DNA from: Pseudomonadota bacterium | Lineage (GTDB): Bacteria > Pseudomonadota > Alphaproteobacteria > Sphingomonadales > Sphingomonadaceae | DNA: 64,000 bases | Assembly (NCBI GenBank): GCA_023433305.1 | Contig: JAEZCZ010000104.1 | Span: 1 to 64,000 of the forward strand | Reading direction: 5' to 3' | Part shown: positions 61,165 to 64,000 of the stretch, in pieces | How the letters are laid out: every line of letters starts with the position of its first letter | How positions within the stretch are numbered: the stretch's first letter is position 1 | Made by a program: the position numbers and the translations under genes | Notes under the pieces: generated by a model | What the model saw: only the letters and a program-made list of their open reading frames with translations | What the model was told of the DNA's origin: nothing | Databases searched by the model: none

Positions 61165-61833
61165 ATGCGCGCGCTCCTCGCCTTTCTGCTCGTGGTCCTC
61201 GCGTCAGCGACGCCGGCCTCGGCGCGCCTGGCGCCATCCGAGGCGCCGGCGGCGCTGGCGGAGGCATCGGCTGCAGCCTACGGCCCGTTCCGTGTCCTCG
61301 ATCAGGCCACTGCCGCGCTGGTCGATGTCACCGACGAAGCCGCGCCGGCTGCCTTCCGGGCCATGCTGCGCGACCACCCCGGCCTTGCCACGCTCGTCTT
61401 CGTCGAATGTCCCGGGACTTACGACGATCGCGCCAATCTCGCGCTCGGCCGGCTGATCCGCGCGGCGGGTCTCGTCGCCTGGGTGCCCGAGGGCGGTTCG
61501 GTCCGGTCCGGAGCGGTCGAGCTGGTCCTGGCCGGAACCGCGCTTCGCATCGACGACGGCGCCGAGTTTGCCGTCCATGCCTGGCTCGACGACGACGGGC
61601 GCCAGGCGCGCGATTACGCCGCCGATTCGCCCGAGAACCGCAAGTACCTTGCCTACTATCGCGAGATGGGCATGACCGCCGCGCAGGCAGCGGCCTTCTA
61701 TGCGATGACCAACTCGGTCCCATTCGACGAGGCGCTGTGGCTCGACGGGGCGGAGATGCGTCGCTGGATCGGGCGCGGCGAGCCAGCCGAACCGCGCCTC
61801 GCCTACCTTGACTTGGCGCCCGCTCTCAACTAA
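61165..61833 (+). CDS. Secreted ClpP/crotonase-fold protein
   Basis: This 222-residue protein has a signal peptide (ending TPASA). The core resembles ClpP/crotonase serine-peptidase folds: FVECPGTYDDRANLALGRLIRAAGLVAWVPEGGSVRSGAVELVLAGTALRI, where the strand, helix and S-G at the turn are in ClpP-like order, then DGAEFAVHAW with a His. The tail RKYLAYYREMGMT...WLDGAEMRRWI fits known periplasmic ClpP-like proteins. I place it with moderate certainty. Followed by a terminator. Confidence 0.6.
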   Translation: MRALLAFLLVVLASATPASARLAPSEAPAALAEASAAAYGPFRVLDQATAALVDVTDEAAPAAFRAMLRDHPGLATLVFVECPGTYDDRANLALGRLIRAAGLVAWVPEGGSVRSGAVELVLAGTALRIDDGAEFAVHAWLDDDGRQARDYAADSPENRKYLAYYREMGMTAAQAAAFYAMTNSVPFDEALWLDGAEMRRWIGRGEPAEPRLAYLDLAPALN

Positions 61834-61850
61834 CCGCGCGCCCTGACCGA

Positions 61851-61875
61851 GGCCGCCCTTGCGGGTGGCCCTTTT
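61851..61875 (+). terminator. Intrinsic terminator before rpmH
   Basis: GGCCGCCC (61851-61858) pairs with GGGTGGCC (61863-61870) around TTGC, with a CTTTT tail to 61875. It closes the ClpP-like gene only 22 bases before rpmH. Confidence 0.75.
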
Positions 61876-61897
61876 CGTTGAATTCAGGATTTACGAC

Positions 61898-62032
61898 ATG
61901 AAGCGCACTTTCCAGCCGAGCAACCTCGTTCGCGCCCGCCGGCACGGGTTCTTCGCCCGCAAGGCCACTCCGGGCGGCCGCAAGGTGCTCCGCGCCCGCC
62001 GCGCGCGTGGCCGCAAGAAGCTCTGCGCCTGA
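61898..62032 (+). CDS. rpmH: 50S ribosomal protein L34
   Basis: This 44-residue protein begins MKRTFQPSNLVRARRHGF and continues FARKATPGGRKVLRARRARGRKKLCA, the invariant L34 sequence. It opens the conserved rpmH-rnpA-yidD-yidC block that follows on the plus strand. Since the ClpP-like gene's terminator lies just upstream, its promoter must be in or beyond that terminator. Confidence 0.98.
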   Translation: MKRTFQPSNLVRARRHGFFARKATPGGRKVLRARRARGRKKLCA

Positions 62033-62060
62033 GCTGAGCGACAGCTCTCCTCCCGTCGCG

Positions 62061-62408
62061 GTGATAAGACGCCGCGCGGATTTCGTTGCCGCCAACCGGG
62101 GTCTGCGTGTCGCACGCCCCGGTTTCGTGCTTTTGGCGCGCCCGAACGGCGGCCTCGGCAAGCGCTACGGCGTCACCGTCACCAAGAAGATCGGCAATGC
62201 AGTCGTCCGCAACCGGATGAAGCGCCGCTTCCGCGAGCTTCTCCGCGCTGCGCTTCCAGAGGCCGGCCTGCCTGACCACGACCACGTCCTGATCGGCCGT
62301 GAAGGCGGCATCGAGCGAGACTTCGCCAAGCTGCGCGAGGAACTCGCCATCGCCCTCGAACGCGCCGCGGCCGGCAAGGGCGATCCGCCGAGGAAGCGGA
62401 AGAAATGA
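62061..62408 (+). CDS. rnpA: RNase P protein component
   Basis: About 115 residues starting at GTG 62061 (VIRRRADFVAANRG). The family body is clear: RPGFVLLARPNGGLGKRYGVTVTKKIGNAVVRNRMKRRFREL, with the RNR motif and C-terminal KLREELAIALERA. It assists the RNase P RNA in tRNA 5' processing. The open frame extends upstream to 62007, overlapping rpmH, but homologues start near RRRADF. Its stop is 3 bases before the repeat element. Confidence 0.92.
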   Translation: MIRRRADFVAANRGLRVARPGFVLLARPNGGLGKRYGVTVTKKIGNAVVRNRMKRRFRELLRAALPEAGLPDHDHVLIGREGGIERDFAKLREELAIALERAAAGKGDPPRKRKK

Positions 62409-62411
62409 CGT

Positions 62412-62617
62412 TCACAGAGGCACGGAGGCACGAAGAGACTTCGTTCTTCTCGTCATCCCCGCGAACGCGGGGACCCAGTCGGCTCGCCAACCGTCACGGG
62501 GTCCCCGCTTCCGCGGGACTTACGAGAGAAGAACAGACCCTCGGCGTCTCCGCGTCTCCGCGTGAATCCCTTCGGCACGCGAGATCGTCCCATCTCCGTG
62601 CCTCTGTGCCTCTGTGA
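62412..62617. repeat. Nested inverted-repeat element between rnpA and yidD
   Basis: The outer arms TCACAGAGGCACGGAGGCACG (62412-62432; only the arm is quoted) and its near reverse complement at 62597-62617 differ at one base. Inside, TCCCCGCGAACGCGGGGA (62456-62473) is a perfect hairpin with a 2-base loop, and an inverted variant TCCCCGCTTCCGCGGGA lies further right. CTTCTCG and CGAGAGAAG form another pair. The tract CTCCGCGTCTCCGCGTGA is reminiscent of dispersed REP-type elements of alphaproteobacteria. About 206 bases; no coding seen. Confidence 0.7.
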
Positions 62618-62835
62618 GCGCCTCCTTGAAGTACCTCCTCATCCTCCTCGCCCGCGCCTGGCAGCTGGGCCCGTCGCGCGTGCTGCCGCCCACGTGCCGC
62701 TACCAGCCCTCGTGCAGCGAATATGCCATCGAAGCCCTGCAAAAACATGGGGCGATCAAGGGTGGATGGATCGCCGCCAAGCGGCTAATGCGCTGCCACC
62801 CTTGGGGGGGACACGGATACGACCCGGTGCCTTGA
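62614..62835 (+). CDS. yidD: Membrane protein insertion efficiency factor
   Basis: This 73-residue protein (starting at GTG, then SASLKYLLILLARAWQLGPS) has the YidD signature PTCRYQPSCSEYAIEALQKHGAIKGGWIAAKRLMRCHPWGGHGYDPVP, including the three conserved Cys. It helps YidC insert membrane proteins. The GTG at 62614 lies inside the right arm of the repeat element, so the repeat has probably changed the leader of this gene. Confidence 0.9.
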   Translation: MSASLKYLLILLARAWQLGPSRVLPPTCRYQPSCSEYAIEALQKHGAIKGGWIAAKRLMRCHPWGGHGYDPVP

Positions 62836-62869
62836 AGGCCCTGCACGCTAATCTCACTTAGGATCGACC

Positions 62870-64000
62870 TTGGACAACCAGCGCAACATCATCATCGCCG
62901 TCGTGCTGAGCCTCGCTCTGCTGTTCGGCTTCGACCTGGTGATGGGCCAGCTCTATCCTCAGCCGGCGCCGAGCGAACTTGTCACCACGCAGGCCGACAC
63001 GCCCGCTCAGCGCGCCGCCACCCAGTCGCGCGATGGCGGGCTGACCGATCCGCTCGACCAGGCCGCCGAAGTCCGCGACCTGCGCACCGAGCTCGCCAGT
63101 CGTAACCGCATCGCGATCGACGCGCCCGAAGTGGCCGGCTCGATCAACCCGGTCGGCGCGCGCGTGGACGATATCGTGCTCAAGACTCACCGGCAGACCG
63201 TGGCCAAGGACAGCGGCCCAGTGCGCCTGTTCTCGCCAGACGGCACGCCGGCGCAGCAGTTCGCGCAATTCGGCTGGGTCGGCGAGGGGATCGCGCTGCC
63301 CGATGCGCGCACCGTATGGCAGGCGGAAGGCGGTCCGCTCGCGCCCGGCAAGCCCGTCACGCTCACTTGGGACAACGGCGAAGGCCAGCGCTTCACGCTG
63401 CGCTTCACGATCGACGAATACTACATGCTCACCGTCGACCAGACGGTCGCGAACACCGGCACCGGCTCGATCGCGGTGCGGCCTTACGCGTTCATCAATC
63501 GGACCGAGCGCACCGCCAGCCCCGACACCTTCAACGTCCATTCGGGGCCGATCGGCCTGTTCGGCGACGCCGTCGACTTCGACTGGAACTATGACGACGT
63601 CGCCGAGGAAGGCCCGGTCTCGCCAACCGGTCGAGCGGGGTGGGTCGGCTTCACCGACATCTACTGGCTCTCGGCCCTGATCCCCGACGGCGATGCCCGC
63701 GCCGAGGGGAGCTTCCGCAGCCTCGGCAGCGACTTCTACCGCGCCGACCTGCTCTACGAGCCGGTCACTCTCCCGGCGGGCCGCCAGGTCACGCAGACCA
63801 CGCGCCTCTTTGCGGGCGCCAAGGAAAGCACGGTCCTCGATCGGTACGAGGATGCCGGCATCGAAAAGTTCGGCTTGGCGATCGACTGGGGCTGGTTCCG
63901 CTGGTTCATGTACCCGATCTTCTGGCTCCTGAAGCAGCTCTACGCGCTCTCGGGCAACTTCGGGGTCGCCATCATCCTGCTCACGGTCGTGGTCCGCGCG
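62870..64000 (+). CDS. yidC: Membrane protein insertase YidC (partial)
   Basis: Starts at TTG 62870 (read as LDNQRNIIIAVVLSLALLFGFDLVM, with AGGA upstream) and runs off the window after 377 codons. Visible: the first membrane helix (residues 6-25), a periplasmic beta-sandwich with the GLIDD-like INPVGARVDDIVLK and DFDWNYDDV regions, then the start of the second helix (FGLAIDWGWFRWFMYPIFWLLKQLYALSGNFGVAIILLTVVV). YidC inserts inner-membrane proteins with or without Sec. The conserved membrane insertase core lies outside the window. Follows yidD in the conserved block. Confidence 0.92.
   Translation, partial: MDNQRNIIIAVVLSLALLFGFDLVMGQLYPQPAPSELVTTQADTPAQRAATQSRDGGLTDPLDQAAEVRDLRTELASRNRIAIDAPEVAGSINPVGARVDDIVLKTHRQTVAKDSGPVRLFSPDGTPAQQFAQFGWVGEGIALPDARTVWQAEGGPLAPGKPVTLTWDNGEGQRFTLRFTIDEYYMLTVDQTVANTGTGSIAVRPYAFINRTERTASPDTFNVHSGPIGLFGDAVDFDWNYDDVAEEGPVSPTGRAGWVGFTDIYWLSALIPDGDARAEGSFRSLGSDFYRADLLYEPVTLPAGRQVTQTTRLFAGAKESTVLDRYEDAGIEKFGLAIDWGWFRWFMYPIFWLLKQLYALSGNFGVAIILLTVVVRA

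Noticed and set aside
62007..62060. rnpA start inside rpmH (GTG 62007)
   Set aside because: The added residues (from ARSSAPELSDS) are not like RnpA N termini; the family body begins near RRRADF.

Overview
The window is a high-GC alphaproteobacterial chromosome segment, most likely from the Sphingomonadales (Erythrobacteraceae/Sphingomonadaceae type). The reasons are the rpmH-rnpA-yidD-yidC block, a UPF0262 gene, a CC_3452-type secreted protein, ykgO-type L36, a DUF3667 zinc-ribbon membrane protein and the overall codon use. No tRNA, rRNA, CRISPR array, transposase or integrase was seen. The assignment comes from recognised gene families, not from a search.

Region 1 (1-2273): the end of a curli-like operon (three curlin-repeat proteins and one secreted protein of unknown function), then a small DUF551-like gene on the other strand.

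Region 2 (2387-32271) is the accessory core and the most interesting part. After an isolated ccmI (cytochrome c maturation), a plus-strand operon encodes a four-part FAD oxidoreductase / double cyclic-nucleotide-binding / 4x[4Fe-4S] protein, a predicted di-heme b membrane protein, an FHA-transmembrane-decaheme c protein and a cAMP-phosphodiesterase-like enzyme. Converging on it, a 23-kb minus-strand series encodes (in transcription order) a secreted CHAT caspase-like protein, a CHASE2 adenylate cyclase, a secreted unknown, a TpsB/TpsA two-partner secretion pair, a multiheme c554-like cytochrome, a lipoprotein with two HbpS/GlcG-like domains, an outer-membrane barrel and a decaheme/LVIVD-propeller cytochrome. 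The cytochrome part is joined by one-base TGATG overlaps. Enzymes that would make, bind and destroy cAMP therefore sit among 25 haem-binding motifs, a porin and a giant surface protein. I infer a cAMP-tuned envelope or outer-surface electron-transfer system; its substrate is unknown.

Region 3 (32441-41219): gdhA-echA; a GT4 / GH130 / ManA mannose operon; and a small XRE-regulated membrane-protein operon ending in a secreted alpha/beta hydrolase.

Region 4 (41432-61833) is mostly core or common genes: a membrane-anchored winged-helix protein, ftsH, a sulfotransferase-like gene, DUF3667, rpoZ, a phospholipase D/cardiolipin synthase, dnaB, UPF0262, a GH25-like protein, a Fet4-like protein, an aminotransferase, an M14 carboxypeptidase, DUF4136, galE, ykgO, a HAD phosphatase, a CC_3452-like protein, HxlR, comM/yifB and a ClpP-like secreted protein.

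Region 5 (61898-64000): rpmH, rnpA, a nested inverted repeat, yidD and the start of yidC, the conserved ribosomal L34 / RNase P / membrane insertase block. The repeat lies between rnpA and yidD and contains the yidD start codon.
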